NCBI GenBank assembly: GCA_017513245.1
Contig: JAFXGK010000019.1
Location: 1-64,000, forward strand
DNA: 64,000 nt
Direction: 5' to 3'
From: Clostridia bacterium
GTDB lineage: Bacteria > Bacillota > Clostridia > Oscillospirales > Acutalibacteraceae
Shown: positions 7,254 to 16,200 of the stretch, in pieces
How the letters are laid out: each line of letters starts with the position of its first letter
Numbering within the stretch: the first letter of the stretch is position 1
Program-made: the position numbers and the translations under genes
Notes under the pieces: generated by a model
What the model was told of the DNA's origin: nothing
Seen by the model: only the letters and a program-made list of their open reading frames with translations
Database searches by the model: none

Positions 7254-8654
7254 ATGTTAAAAAACAAGAAGACAGTAAAACGTCTTGTCATAGCTGCCGT
7301 AGCGCTGATAATAGTAGGCCTTCTTGCAGGCTTTGTTGCTATGAGTTTTATGGACGTTAAACTTTCAAAGACGTTAACTAAGGCTGAAGCACAGCAAATA
7401 GTTGACGAAACCTTTGAAGAACTGCCCAAGGTAACCTCGGTTGGCGCGGCTTTTATAATTGAGTCGACCGATATTAAGGTTAACAGCATAAAGGAGGGAA
7501 ACGAGCGTAATCTCGTGCTTTCCTGCAGCTATACCGCCCCCGACGTAAAGGGTGTTATATCGGAAAACAAGCAGGCGCTTATCGATTCGGCCTATGAGTT
7601 TTATTATCAGGGTAGTCAGTCGGGTCGCAAGCCCAACGCCACCAAGATATGCCTTGAACTTTCCAAAACGGTCGAGGAACTTTTAATCTCTGCCGAACCC
7701 GTTTCGGGAGAGGTAACGCTCTATCTTTATGAGGTTGAGGACGGTAAGTTTACTCTTTATTTGAGCGATGAGATTGTAGATACCTGCACCGGCGGTTTGC
7801 TTACTGCTCGCGCAGAACTTAACGATATCGTCAAGGCAAACTACGACGGTAAGACGGTTGATATTACAAATTCCAATACACTCCGCACCGGCGTTAAGGA
7901 TTGTATCGCGCTTATAAACTATGATTCCTCGAAACCCGTAATCGGTAATTTCCTTGTAAGATATATTGCCGATTTTAAGGATGAGTTTAATCGTAACTTT
8001 ATCGAAAACGCAAGATGGCACTATCTGATTCAGGGACTCGGCACTACGTTGGCAATTACCGGTGTTGCGGGAATTATTGGCGTTATTTTAGGCTTTATAG
8101 TAGCTATTATTCGCTGTACCTGCCAGACCACCGGCAAACTGAAGCTCATTGATGCCGTATGCCGCTTCTATCTTACGGTTATCCGCGGAACTCCCGTTAT
8201 GGTTCAGCTGCTTATAATCTATTTCGTTCTGCTCTTACCAATAGGCGTTCCGAAATTTACCGCAGCGGTTATCTGCTTTGGCCTAAATAGCGGTGCCTAC
8301 GTTGCTGAGATTGTTCGCGGCGGTATTATGTCGGTCGACAAGGGCCAAAACGAAGCAGGCCGAAGCCTCGGTTTCAATTTCCCGCAGACCATGTGGTATT
8401 TTATAATTCCGCAGGCCTTTAAGGCTGTGCTCCCCGCACTCGCTAACGAGTTTATAACCCTTCTTAAGGAATCGTCGGTAGCCTTCTATATCGGCGTTGC
8501 CGACCTAACGCAGGGCGGACTCAAGATTCGTTCCATCACCTACAGTAACTTTATGCCGCTTATAGCAGTAGCACTTATCTACCTCGCTATAGTACTTATT
8601 CTTACACGTCTTGTAGGAATTCTCGAAAGGAGGTTGCGTAAGAGTGACCACTGA
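7254..8654 (+). CDS. Amino-acid ABC permease with an extra outer N-terminal domain
   Basis: The C-terminal half (residues about 255-460) is a standard HisM/GlnP permease with five hydrophobic segments and the cytoplasmic EAA loop, E-A-G-R-S-L-G-F-N followed by [11 protein letters not shown] (367-394). Ahead of it is one membrane helix (10-31) and about 215 residues predicted outside the cell. That outer part does not look like the binding protein, which is a separate gene upstream. I do not recognise it; it is mixed alpha/beta with two Cys (91, 133). Fused GlnP-type proteins have binding domains in this position, so a degenerate or new substrate-handling domain is possible. The stop overlaps the ATPase start. 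Confidence 0.85.
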   Translation: MLKNKKTVKRLVIAAVALIIVGLLAGFVAMSFMDVKLSKTLTKAEAQQIVDETFEELPKVTSVGAAFIIESTDIKVNSIKEGNERNLVLSCSYTAPDVKGVISENKQALIDSAYEFYYQGSQSGRKPNATKICLELSKTVEELLISAEPVSGEVTLYLYEVEDGKFTLYLSDEIVDTCTGGLLTARAELNDIVKANYDGKTVDITNSNTLRTGVKDCIALINYDSSKPVIGNFLVRYIADFKDEFNRNFIENARWHYLIQGLGTTLAITGVAGIIGVILGFIVAIIRCTCQTTGKLKLIDAVCRFYLTVIRGTPVMVQLLIIYFVLLLPIGVPKFTAAVICFGLNSGAYVAEIVRGGIMSVDKGQNEAGRSLGFNFPQTMWYFIIPQAFKAVLPALANEFITLLKESSVAFYIGVADLTQGGLKIRSITYSNFMPLIAVALIYLAIVLILTRLVGILERRLRKSDH

Positions 8655-9381
8655 TACCCTTATAAGCGTACGCGACCTTAAAAAATCCTTTGGCGATAAC
8701 GAGGTATTACGCGGCGTAAACATTGATATAAACAAGGGAGACGTTCTCGTAATCGTTGGCCCCTCGGGTTGCGGTAAATCGACCTTTTTGCGCACCCTTA
8801 ATCTCCTGGAGGAGCCTACCGGCGGACAAATTATAATAGACGGTGTAGATATTCTCAGCACTAAGGTGAACATAAATAAACATCGCCAGAGAATGGGAAT
8901 GGTATTCCAGCAGTTTAACCTTTTTCCGCATATGACCATATTAAAGAATATGACCATAGCGCCTATGAAGCTGCTTAAAATGCCTAAGCAGGATGCCGAA
9001 AAGCGAGCTCTCGAGCTTTTGGAGCGTGTTGGTTTGGCCGACAGAGCAAACGACTATCCCTCACAGCTTTCGGGTGGTCAGAAACAGCGTGTTGCGATTG
9101 TTCGTGCACTTGCAATGCAGCCCGATATTATGCTTTTCGACGAGCCGACAAGCGCCCTCGACCCCGAAATGGTTGGCGAGGTTTTAGAGGTTATGAAGGA
9201 CCTCGCAAAGAGCGGTATGACCATGGTGGTTGTAACCCACGAAATGGGCTTCGCGCGCGAGGTTGCCAGCAAGGTTGTATTTATTGACGAAGGCGTAATA
9301 AAGGAAGAAAAACCCCCGAAGGAGTTTTTCTCGAATCCCGAATGCCCCCGACTCAAGGACTTCCTCGGCAAGGTATTATAA
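8644..9381 (+). CDS. Amino-acid ABC transporter ATPase
   Basis: This 245-residue GlnQ/HisP-type ATPase powers the permease encoded just upstream. It has Walker [10 protein letters not shown] (39-47), the Q-loop, the signature [10 protein letters not shown], Walker [15 protein letters not shown] and the H-loop V-V-T-H-E-M. The start is GTG at 8644, inside the last codons of the permease gene, with AAAGGAGG ten bases upstream. It completes a binding protein-permease-ATPase operon. Confidence 0.95.
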   Translation: MTTDTLISVRDLKKSFGDNEVLRGVNIDINKGDVLVIVGPSGCGKSTFLRTLNLLEEPTGGQIIIDGVDILSTKVNINKHRQRMGMVFQQFNLFPHMTILKNMTIAPMKLLKMPKQDAEKRALELLERVGLADRANDYPSQLSGGQKQRVAIVRALAMQPDIMLFDEPTSALDPEMVGEVLEVMKDLAKSGMTMVVVTHEMGFAREVASKVVFIDEGVIKEEKPPKEFFSNPECPRLKDFLGKVL

Positions 9382-9386
9382 AAAGA

Positions 9387-9422
9387 AAAAACACCGTAGT
9401 ATCACTACGGTGTTTTTTCTTT
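9387..9422. terminator. Bidirectional terminator
   Basis: A 10-base-pair stem (ACACCGTAGT/ACTACGGTGT, loop ATC) is flanked by A-run and T-run. It serves both the transporter operon and the convergent lipoprotein gene. Confidence 0.9.
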
Positions 9423-9974
9423 TTATTCGGGCTTTACTATTTCTACGGTTATGTAGTTAGTTGTGCTGTGCTCGGTATAGTTAATCGAGAAGCGCTTGAC
9501 CCTAACAACCTGCGCCGTTTCCGATTCGGTTCCGGGGGTAAGACCCAAGGCTGACAGAGGGTCGTTATCCTGACGGATAATAACCCAAACAATCGGCTCG
9601 ACGTCACCCGTTACACGTGGGAACACCGAGGCGTCCTCGGGGTAGAACTGCAGGATATTTTTATAGGTGCTGCTTTTGTTGTAACGAACGCGGCCGCGAA
9701 GCGTTATATCGCAGGAAAAATCGGCGCGGATGTTCTTGAATCTGTTGTCGGTAGTGCGCGAGAGCAGCGTTTCTACCTTATAGTCACCGAAGCTGTCGCC
9801 AACCGAAAGGGGACTCGACAGATTTCCGAGGGTGAACGAAACGTCACTCGCGTCGACGTATTCGAGCACGTCGGAGGCATAGCCGCCAACCTCACTGCTG
9901 CTGTCCGTAGGCTCCGATTTTGAGCAACCTGCAAATATAAACATAATTGCCAGCACTAAACATAAAATTTTCAA
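9423..9974 (-). CDS. Lipoprotein of unknown function
   Basis: I do not recognise this protein. It has a signal peptide with the lipobox F-A-G-C, a Ser/Glu-rich linker, then about 150 residues with alternating polar and hydrophobic stretches suggesting a beta-rich outer domain. It lies ten bases after the U32 gene on the same strand. A GTG at 9983 gives a slightly longer frame, but AGG is then only three bases away. TTG at 9974 with AAAGGACGGTGA upstream fits better. A secreted, membrane-anchored location is well supported; the role is unknown. Confidence 0.75.
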   Translation of the reverse strand: MKILCLVLAIMFIFAGCSKSEPTDSSSEVGGYASDVLEYVDASDVSFTLGNLSSPLSVGDSFGDYKVETLLSRTTDNRFKNIRADFSCDITLRGRVRYNKSSTYKNILQFYPEDASVFPRVTGDVEPIVWVIIRQDNDPLSALGLTPGTESETAQVVRVKRFSINYTEHSTTNYITVEIVKPE

Positions 9975-9992
9975 AGGGCTCACCGTCCTTTT

Positions 9993-12056
9993 TTATTCTA
10001 CGCCGCGGTAATAAAGACCGCGTGTGTAATCGCCTTTCGGCGGAATTCCTTTTTTATAAGCGTCTATAATTTCGGCACATTCCTCGCGTCCTTCGGTGGT
10101 AAAATAAAGTAGGCCGAAGTATAGTGGGAACTCATCCATTCGCTCGGCGAGGTAAAGGGGCCTTGAGTTATAAAGTTCGGAGTAGCCGCCTCTGCAGCGT
10201 ATCGGGAAGGCGATACCCTTGCGGTCAACTATTTCACCGCGGCAATCACTGCAGCCGCTTCCGTTCTTTTGCGGACAGTTGCGTGTTAGCATAAGCGGCA
10301 GTCGTCCGTAGGCGATAAAGGCTGTCGGCACGGGGGAATAAATTTTCCCGAGCATATCGCATCTGGCCTCGGCCGATAGGGTAATAACCTCAGTTCCGAG
10401 CGCAGCCGCCGCGGCGGCGCTTTGGCTGTTATATATGTTCATCGAAAAATCGAACCACGGCTTGATGCCCGCCTTTTTGCAAAGCGTACATTCGGCAATA
10501 TTGCCGCAAAGCGCGTATTCGGTTCCGTGCTCTTTGGCTTTTTTCAGTCGCTCAAGCAGGTATTCCTCGCTCATGATTCCACGCGGCAGGGTAACGTATA
10601 TCGGAACAGGGAGAGATAGCGTTTCAAACGCCGATTCAATCGGCACCGCCACGGCCGAAAGGCCCGACAGGTCTTCGGGGAGCTGCGAAAGCGAATAAAA
10701 CACACCGACAAGCGACGGGGTCACTTTCTTCGGGGTGTCGACCGAAACGCTACAGTCAATTTCGTTATGTGTGCCACGGCCTCTCAGGGCCAAAAGCCTT
10801 TCGAGTGCCTCGCGGCGAAGCTCACCGAGCAGACCGCCGCCTATGGCAAGTCCCTCTCCCAGAGAAACCTTAATATTATCAAAGCAAAAGGGTGTACCAC
10901 CCGTTTTTTCGAGCTTCGAAATTAAAAACTCGTGGTCGGCAGGCTTGTTTTTTGCGATTTCTGCGACGCCGCCCGAAACCGTAACGGTATTCTCCCCGTC
11001 ACTCACGGTAAGCGTGGCAGGTTCACCTGCGCAGGGCATAGAAAACTCGCCCGTGATTTTAACGCTTTGGCGTTCGTGACGATAAAGCTCGTGCAGCGAA
11101 CTCATAACGGCCGACGAGAGCATAACGTCCTCTTTGGTTCTTATGCCGAACATATCGGGACCGAGTTTATTTTCAAAATATCCGCTTGTAAAGCCGCTGC
11201 GCGAAAAGACCTTACAAAGGGTGTCTTTCAGTTCCTCGCAGTCCTCGCCGTCAACCGTTTTGCGGCATACGGCGGTAGCGGCAGCAACGTATTCAGGGCG
11301 CTTCATTCGGCCTTCGATTTTAAGGCTCTCAACCCCCATATCGGCAAGTTCACCGATGTGCTCAACAAGGCTCAAATCCTTAAGACTCAGGTCATATCCC
11401 GTACCGCCCTCTACCTTAAAGGGCAGGCGGCAGGGGCCGGCGCAAAGACCGCGGTTTCCGCTGCGGCCGCCGAGCATAGCGCTTAAATAGCACTGACCCG
11501 ACATACACATACAAAGCGCACCGTGCACGAAAACCTCTACCGACATTCCGAGTTTCTTTGCCTCGGCCGTGAAGACGCGCAGTTCCTCGCGGCTCATTTC
11601 TCGCGAGGCAACCACTCTGCAAAAGCCGAGTTCTTTTAAAAAGGGAAGAGCACTTTTACTATGCGCCGTCAGCTGGGTCGAAGCGTGCAGCGGTAACTGC
11701 GGCAGACGCTTATGAAGCAGTCTTGCAAGACCGAGGTCCTGCACAATTGCCGCATCGGCGCCCGCGGAATGGGCGATGCTCGCCACCCTTAAAGCACGGG
11801 GTAATTCGTCATCGGACAAAAGGGTATTAAGGGTCAAATAAACCTTGACCCCTCGTTCTTTACAGTATTTAACGGCCGCGGTAAATTCCTCGGCGTCAAA
11901 ATTGTCGGCATTGCGTCGGGCATTGAAGTCCGAAAAGCCCATATAAACTGCGTCTGCGCCGCTTCTGACGGCGGCTGTGAGCATTTCCCTCGAGCCGACG
12001 GGTGATAAAACTTCAGGCTTAGTCGTGATTTTCTGCTTCCCTTTCGTAGTGCGCAA
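9993..12056 (-). CDS. U32 family peptidase-like protein
   Basis: This belongs to the U32 (PrtC/RlhA/TrhP) family, once called collagenase-like peptidases and now linked in several bacteria to hydroxylation of tRNA or rRNA. It starts near P-E-V-L-S-P-V-G-S, with A-G-A-D-A-V-Y-M-G in the first barrel strand. The family signature is C-M-S-G-Q-C-Y-L-S followed by R-S-G-N-R-G-x-C-A-G-P-C-R, whose cysteines are likely iron-sulfur or metal ligands. The C-terminal half holds a second barrel-like region and a C-P-Q-x-x-G-S-G-C-S-D-C cluster. The start appears to be TTG at 12056 behind AAGGCG, overlapping zapA by 38 bases. The 687 residues fit the long subfamily. The exact RNA target is not readable. 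Confidence 0.88.
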   Translation of the reverse strand: MRTTKGKQKITTKPEVLSPVGSREMLTAAVRSGADAVYMGFSDFNARRNADNFDAEEFTAAVKYCKERGVKVYLTLNTLLSDDELPRALRVASIAHSAGADAAIVQDLGLARLLHKRLPQLPLHASTQLTAHSKSALPFLKELGFCRVVASREMSREELRVFTAEAKKLGMSVEVFVHGALCMCMSGQCYLSAMLGGRSGNRGLCAGPCRLPFKVEGGTGYDLSLKDLSLVEHIGELADMGVESLKIEGRMKRPEYVAAATAVCRKTVDGEDCEELKDTLCKVFSRSGFTSGYFENKLGPDMFGIRTKEDVMLSSAVMSSLHELYRHERQSVKITGEFSMPCAGEPATLTVSDGENTVTVSGGVAEIAKNKPADHEFLISKLEKTGGTPFCFDNIKVSLGEGLAIGGGLLGELRREALERLLALRGRGTHNEIDCSVSVDTPKKVTPSLVGVFYSLSQLPEDLSGLSAVAVPIESAFETLSLPVPIYVTLPRGIMSEEYLLERLKKAKEHGTEYALCGNIAECTLCKKAGIKPWFDFSMNIYNSQSAAAAAALGTEVITLSAEARCDMLGKIYSPVPTAFIAYGRLPLMLTRNCPQKNGSGCSDCRGEIVDRKGIAFPIRCRGGYSELYNSRPLYLAERMDEFPLYFGLLYFTTEGREECAEIIDAYKKGIPPKGDYTRGLYYRGVE

Positions 12057-12348
12057 CCTTGCGCCTTAAAATGTCGGCCTCCAGCTTTGCGCAGGCGGTA
12101 TCCTCCAGCGAGCGCTTAAGCTCCATGCGAAGCTCGTCGTTTTCGCGTTGCTGTTTTTTGGCCTTATCCGAGGCTTCGAGCGCGGCAAAAACCGCTACCA
12201 TGGTGGTCGACAGGAAGGGACTGTTTTTTGCTATGGTATCAAGTCTGCGGTCGAGCTCGGCCGCCAAGGTCTTAACGTAAAGCTCGTCATCGTCGGAATT
12301 AATGCAGTATTCCATGCCTCCGACCTTAACCTTTATAGTGTGCTTCAT
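12019..12348 (-). CDS. zapA: Cell division protein ZapA
   Basis: ZapA binds and bundles FtsZ at the division ring. The protein opens K-H-T-I-K-V-K-V-G-G-M-E-Y-C-I-N-S-D, typical of the ZapA N-terminal domain, and continues into a long coiled coil (about residues 55-105). The start was placed at 12348 because AAAGGGGTG lies upstream. The first ATG at 12387 falls inside the -10 box of the likely promoter and so cannot be transcribed from it. The length is 109 residues. Its end overlaps the U32 gene, an arrangement often seen in Clostridia. Confidence 0.85.
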   Translation of the reverse strand: MKHTIKVKVGGMEYCINSDDDELYVKTLAAELDRRLDTIAKNSPFLSTTMVAVFAALEASDKAKKQQRENDELRMELKRSLEDTACAKLEADILRRKVAHYEREAENHD

Positions 12349-12385
12349 ATTTTTAAAAAACACCCCTTTATTTTTTCTTAAATTC

Positions 12386-12414
12386 ATTATATAATAAATC
12401 TGTCAATTTTTAAA
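12386..12414 (-). promoter_or_regulatory. Promoter of zapA-U32-lipoprotein
   Basis: TTTAAA (12414-12409), 17 bases and TATAAT (12391-12386) on the minus strand. It rules out the upstream ATG of the zapA frame. Confidence 0.6.
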
Positions 12415-12439
12415 GTATTTTATGAAAAGAGAATGCATT

Positions 12440-13651
12440 ATGAAATATTTAGTAGTTTTGTGTGACGGAATGGCCGATGTTGCTACCGAAAAACTCTCGG
12501 GCAGCACCCCTATGGAACTGGCCGACAAGAAGGCAATTGACAAACTCGCAAAAAGCGCTGAGTGCGGACTTTGCCGTACCGTTGCGGCAGGACTTAAACC
12601 CGGCAGCGACGTGGCCAATCTTTCGGTAATGGGCTATGACCCCAAGGTTTGTTACAGCGGTCGTTCTCCTTTGGAGGCTGCCAGCATCGGCGTTGACCTG
12701 AAAAGCACCGACGTTGCCCTCCGTTGCAACCTCGTAACCCTCTCGGACGAGGAAAACTATGCCGATAAAACTATGGTTGACTACTGCGCCGACGATATAA
12801 GCACCGCCGAGGCCGCCGAGATAATCAAGACGGTTAAAGAGGTGTTCGATAGCGAAAAATACACCTTCTACAGCGGCGTAAGCTACCGTCACTGCCTCGT
12901 GGTTGACGGCGGTACAACCGACCTCGGAAACATGACCCCTCCGCACGATATTTCGGGCAGAGTAGTGGGCGAGTATTTAAGCGACAGTGAAAATGCCGCT
13001 CCGCTTATCGAGCTTATGAAAAAAAGCTACGACGTACTAAAAGACCACGAAATAAACAAAAAGCGTATTGCCCGCGGCAAGCGTCCTGCCAACTCTATTT
13101 GGCTTTGGGGTGAGGGAAGACGTCCTGAGCTTGAAAATTTCCGCGAGAAAAACGGCGTTTCGGGCGCCGTAGTTTCGGCTGTTGACCTGCTCAAGGGCAT
13201 CGGCATCTGCGCCGGTATGGCTACCCCCGACGTCGAGGGCGCTACCGGTTATATCGATACTAATTTTGAGGGCAAGACCGCCGCTGCAAAAAAACTTTTC
13301 GAGGACGGATATGACCTCGTATACATTCACCTCGAGGCACCCGACGAATGCGGTCACCGCGGCGAGGCCGAAAACAAGGTTAAGGCAATCGGCCTTATTG
13401 ATAAGCTGGTTGTAGAGCCGCTTGTAGAATATCTTTCGGCGTCGGGCGACGATTACCGTATCCTTATTATGCCCGACCATCCCACTCCGCTTGATACCAA
13501 GACCCATTCGTCCGAGCCGGTTCCGTACCTTATCTACGACAGCCGCAAGAATTTAGGCGGTGTTGAAAAATTCACCGAAAGCGCCGCAGCCGCTACCGGA
13601 CTTTTCGTAGAGCACGGACCCTCGATAATGGCAAAATTACTCGAAAAATAA
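12440..13651 (+). CDS. apgM: Phosphoglycerate mutase, ApgM type
   Basis: This is a cofactor-independent phosphoglycerate mutase of the archaeal-type family, interconverting 3- and 2-phosphoglycerate in glycolysis. Metal-site motifs of the alkaline phosphatase superfamily are visible: V-V-L-C-D-G-M-A-D at the start, P-G-S-D-V-A-N-L-S-V-M-G-Y-D-P with the phospho-accepting Ser, H-L-E-A-P-D-E-C-G-H-R-G and M-P-D-H-P-T-P. The start at 12440 was chosen because M-K-Y-L-V-V is the normal family opening and AAAGAGA precedes it. The length is 403 residues. Homologs are sometimes labelled homoserine kinase ThrH-like or metallophosphatase, but the match to ApgM is better. Confidence 0.9.
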   Translation: MKYLVVLCDGMADVATEKLSGSTPMELADKKAIDKLAKSAECGLCRTVAAGLKPGSDVANLSVMGYDPKVCYSGRSPLEAASIGVDLKSTDVALRCNLVTLSDEENYADKTMVDYCADDISTAEAAEIIKTVKEVFDSEKYTFYSGVSYRHCLVVDGGTTDLGNMTPPHDISGRVVGEYLSDSENAAPLIELMKKSYDVLKDHEINKKRIARGKRPANSIWLWGEGRRPELENFREKNGVSGAVVSAVDLLKGIGICAGMATPDVEGATGYIDTNFEGKTAAAKKLFEDGYDLVYIHLEAPDECGHRGEAENKVKAIGLIDKLVVEPLVEYLSASGDDYRILIMPDHPTPLDTKTHSSEPVPYLIYDSRKNLGGVEKFTESAAAATGLFVEHGPSIMAKLLEK

Positions 13652-13667
13652 TTTTGGGAGGAAATAA

Positions 13668-15125
13668 ATGGCCGTTATTTCTGTTTCCTTTTTAGTTTTC
13701 ATTGCAGCAACCTTCGCGGGCTATTTTATCCTGCCTATGAAGGTTCGCCCTTATTGGCTGCTGCTTGCGGGACTTTTCTTTTATTCCTGCTTTGATTTGC
13801 GCTTTTTCCCGCTGTTTCTTTTAAGCGTTTTCGGCACGTACGCCGCGGCGTATATCATAGACAAAACGAAAATATCGCAGGGCGCCAAAAAAGCAACGGT
13901 TTCCCTTGCGGTGGTGCTTAACGTCGGCCTTTTGGCGGTGGTTAAGTACCTCAATTATTCGCTGTCGCTTATCGGAATGTTAACGGGTCGGGAAATCGCT
14001 TCGGTATCGCTTATCGTCCCGCTCGGAATAGCCTTTTACAGTATGCAGGCGGTAAGCTACTGCGTCGACGTTTATCGCGGCAAGACCGCCGCCGAGCGCA
14101 ACCCCTTTAAATTTTTGCTTTATATGTCCTATTTCCCCATAATAATGCAGGGTCCGATTTCCCGTTACGACCAGCTGGCCCCGCAGTTGTTCACGCCGCA
14201 CCGTTTTTCGTTCGACCGAATGAAATCGGGCATGCTTTTGTTTATGTTCGGTGTGTTCAAAAAGGTGGTAATAGCCGACCGCGCGGCGATTTTGGTAAAT
14301 CAGGTGTTCGGTGACTACGGCAACTACGAGGGCTTCGAAATTATTGTTGCAATGCTTCTCTATACTATTCAAATTTACACCGATTTTTCGGGCTGTGTGG
14401 ATATCAGCCGCGGTGTATCCGAGGTGTTGGGAATTGAGCTTGTAAACAACTTCGACCACCCGTATTTTGCCGTATCGATAAAGGATTTTTGGCGTCGCTG
14501 GCACATCTCGCTCAGCACGTGGTTTAAGGATTATATCTACATTCCCCTCGGCGGCAACCGCAAAGGAAAAATCCGCAAACATCTTAATCTGTTTACGGTG
14601 TTTTTGGTGAGTGGCCTTTGGCACGGCGTAGGTATTCATTATATCGTTTGGGGAATGATACACGGCTTTTATCAGATAGTGGGCGACCTTACTGCCGCAC
14701 CGCGAGCAAAGCTTTATAAAAAATGCTCGGTCGATACCGAGAGCTTTTCTTTCCGCTTCGGCAGGCAGATAACAACCTTTATACTTGTAACAGTTGCCTG
14801 GCTTTTCTTCCGAGCCGACGGTTTTATCGCCGCTTGCAGAATGCTGCGTTCGGCGGTAAGCTGCTTTAATCCGTGGATATTTACCGACGGTAGCTTCCTA
14901 AAACTGGGACTTGACGGTAAGGACTGGAACGTGCTTCTGCTGTCGATTGCCATACTTTTTGTAGTGTCGCTTTTGCAGGAGAAGTATTCGCTTCGCGAGC
15001 GACTGAGTCATCAAACCTGCTGGTTTAGATATGCGGTGTATATTATTGCGTTGCTTTTCATAGCCATATTCGGCGTTTACGGTCCCGGCTATAACGTTTC
15101 GCAGTTTATATACATGCAGTTTTAG
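13668..15125 (+). CDS. MBOAT family O-acyltransferase (AlgI/DltB-like)
   Basis: This 485-residue membrane protein has about eleven hydrophobic segments. It carries the MBOAT core W-R-R-W-H-I-S-L-S-T-W-F-K-D-Y-I-Y-I-P-L-G-G-N-R and the catalytic-histidine motif S-G-L-W-H-G. Relatives move acetyl or alanyl groups across the membrane onto exopolysaccharides (AlgI) or teichoic acids (DltB). No dltA or dltC lies nearby, so acetylation of a surface polymer is more likely than D-alanylation. The gene starts 16 bases after apgM with GGGAGG, and an SGNH partner follows at once. The pair is the usual donor-and-transfer module. Confidence 0.92.
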   Translation: MAVISVSFLVFIAATFAGYFILPMKVRPYWLLLAGLFFYSCFDLRFFPLFLLSVFGTYAAAYIIDKTKISQGAKKATVSLAVVLNVGLLAVVKYLNYSLSLIGMLTGREIASVSLIVPLGIAFYSMQAVSYCVDVYRGKTAAERNPFKFLLYMSYFPIIMQGPISRYDQLAPQLFTPHRFSFDRMKSGMLLFMFGVFKKVVIADRAAILVNQVFGDYGNYEGFEIIVAMLLYTIQIYTDFSGCVDISRGVSEVLGIELVNNFDHPYFAVSIKDFWRRWHISLSTWFKDYIYIPLGGNRKGKIRKHLNLFTVFLVSGLWHGVGIHYIVWGMIHGFYQIVGDLTAAPRAKLYKKCSVDTESFSFRFGRQITTFILVTVAWLFFRADGFIAACRMLRSAVSCFNPWIFTDGSFLKLGLDGKDWNVLLLSIAILFVVSLLQEKYSLRERLSHQTCWFRYAVYIIALLFIAIFGVYGPGYNVSQFIYMQF

Positions 15126-15141
15126 GGCGGAGGTGCAGATT

Positions 15142-16170
15142 ATGAAGTATAAAAAAGCATTCGTTTTCCTTCGCCGAACCGTATTCCTCTTGGTTGCAGT
15201 GGCGCTAATGCTTACCGTAAACCGCATATTCGAGCGCAAAACCCTGACGGGAGAATGGAACTACACTATTAAGGTGGGCGGCTTTAAAAACGAGCCTGAG
15301 AATTCTTTCTCGGTGCTGGGCTTCGGCTCAAGCCATATGTACTGCACGCTGAACCCTATATCCCTTTATTCGGAAACGGGTATCCGCTCATACGTACTGG
15401 CAACCCAACAGCAACCCTTAGAGGCAACCTATTACTATATTAAAGAGTCTTTTAAAACCCAAAAGCCTGACGTAGTTTTACTGGAGGCCTTTATGCTGAC
15501 GGGAAGTGACAGTCCTGCAACCGAGGGCGTAGCGCACGATGCGGTCGACCCGTTCCCGTCGGGTATTGGCAAACTCGAAATGATAAACGCCATGAACACC
15601 GAGGACGATAAGGAAAATTATTATATTAATTTTCTAAAATACCATACGCGCTGGAAAGAACTCGGCAAGCACGACTTCAGTTTTAAATACAAATCGGCAA
15701 CCGACCCTTTCCGCGGCTACGTGTTCCTTAAAAGCACGGTACCTGCAAAGGTAACTGCAGTCGACTACAGCGTTGTCGAGTCCACGCCGATAGCCGAGCA
15801 AAAGGAAGAATGGCTTTTAAAAATTATGAACCTCGCAGAGGACGAGGGCGCTCGTTTCGTTTTGCTGATTTCTCCCTATGAAGCATCGGTTGATGATTTT
15901 GGAAAATATAAATACCTTCACGAATTTGCCGATAAAAACGGCATACTGGTAATCGACCTTAATAAGAATTTTGCCGATACCGGAATTTCGCCTTCCACCG
16001 ATTTTTACGATACGGGGCACCTAAACGTATACGGCGCCGAAAAGGCCAGCCGATATATCGGCGCGGTTATAGCCGAAAAGTGCGGCATAACACCGAAGGA
16101 CGTTTCGGATACGTATTTGTGGGAGGAAGACCTTAAATACTATAACAATCGCAAGCAGTCCAAAGAATAA
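15142..16170 (+). CDS. SGNH-type partner of the MBOAT enzyme
   Basis: This 342-residue protein has one N-terminal membrane anchor (about 10-28) and an outer hydrolase-like domain. The block motif F-G-S-S-H-M supplies a candidate nucleophile Ser. The C-terminal D-T-G-H-L-N-V-Y-G supplies the Asp-His pair of SGNH/DltD/AlgX enzymes. Such proteins take the acyl group delivered by an MBOAT protein and transfer it to the polymer outside the cell. The start at 15142 follows GGAGGT; an in-frame ATG at 15133 has no ribosome site. It sits 16 bases after the MBOAT gene. Confidence 0.82.
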   Translation: MKYKKAFVFLRRTVFLLVAVALMLTVNRIFERKTLTGEWNYTIKVGGFKNEPENSFSVLGFGSSHMYCTLNPISLYSETGIRSYVLATQQQPLEATYYYIKESFKTQKPDVVLLEAFMLTGSDSPATEGVAHDAVDPFPSGIGKLEMINAMNTEDDKENYYINFLKYHTRWKELGKHDFSFKYKSATDPFRGYVFLKSTVPAKVTAVDYSVVESTPIAEQKEEWLLKIMNLAEDEGARFVLLISPYEASVDDFGKYKYLHEFADKNGILVIDLNKNFADTGISPSTDFYDTGHLNVYGAEKASRYIGAVIAEKCGITPKDVSDTYLWEEDLKYYNNRKQSKE

Positions 16171-16175
16171 TAAAA

Positions 16176-16200
16176 AGCACCGATTTAATCGGTGCTTTCT
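16176..16200. terminator. Bidirectional terminator
   Basis: An 8-base-pair stem AGCACCGA/TCGGTGCT lies between convergent genes. The last codons and TAA of the minus-strand phosphoesterase lie within the stem-loop. Confidence 0.85.

Noticed and set aside
15142-16170. DltD with a D-alanylation operon
   Set aside because: The protein has a similar plan, but dltA and dltC are absent and the partner is closer to AlgI, so acetylation is the safer reading.
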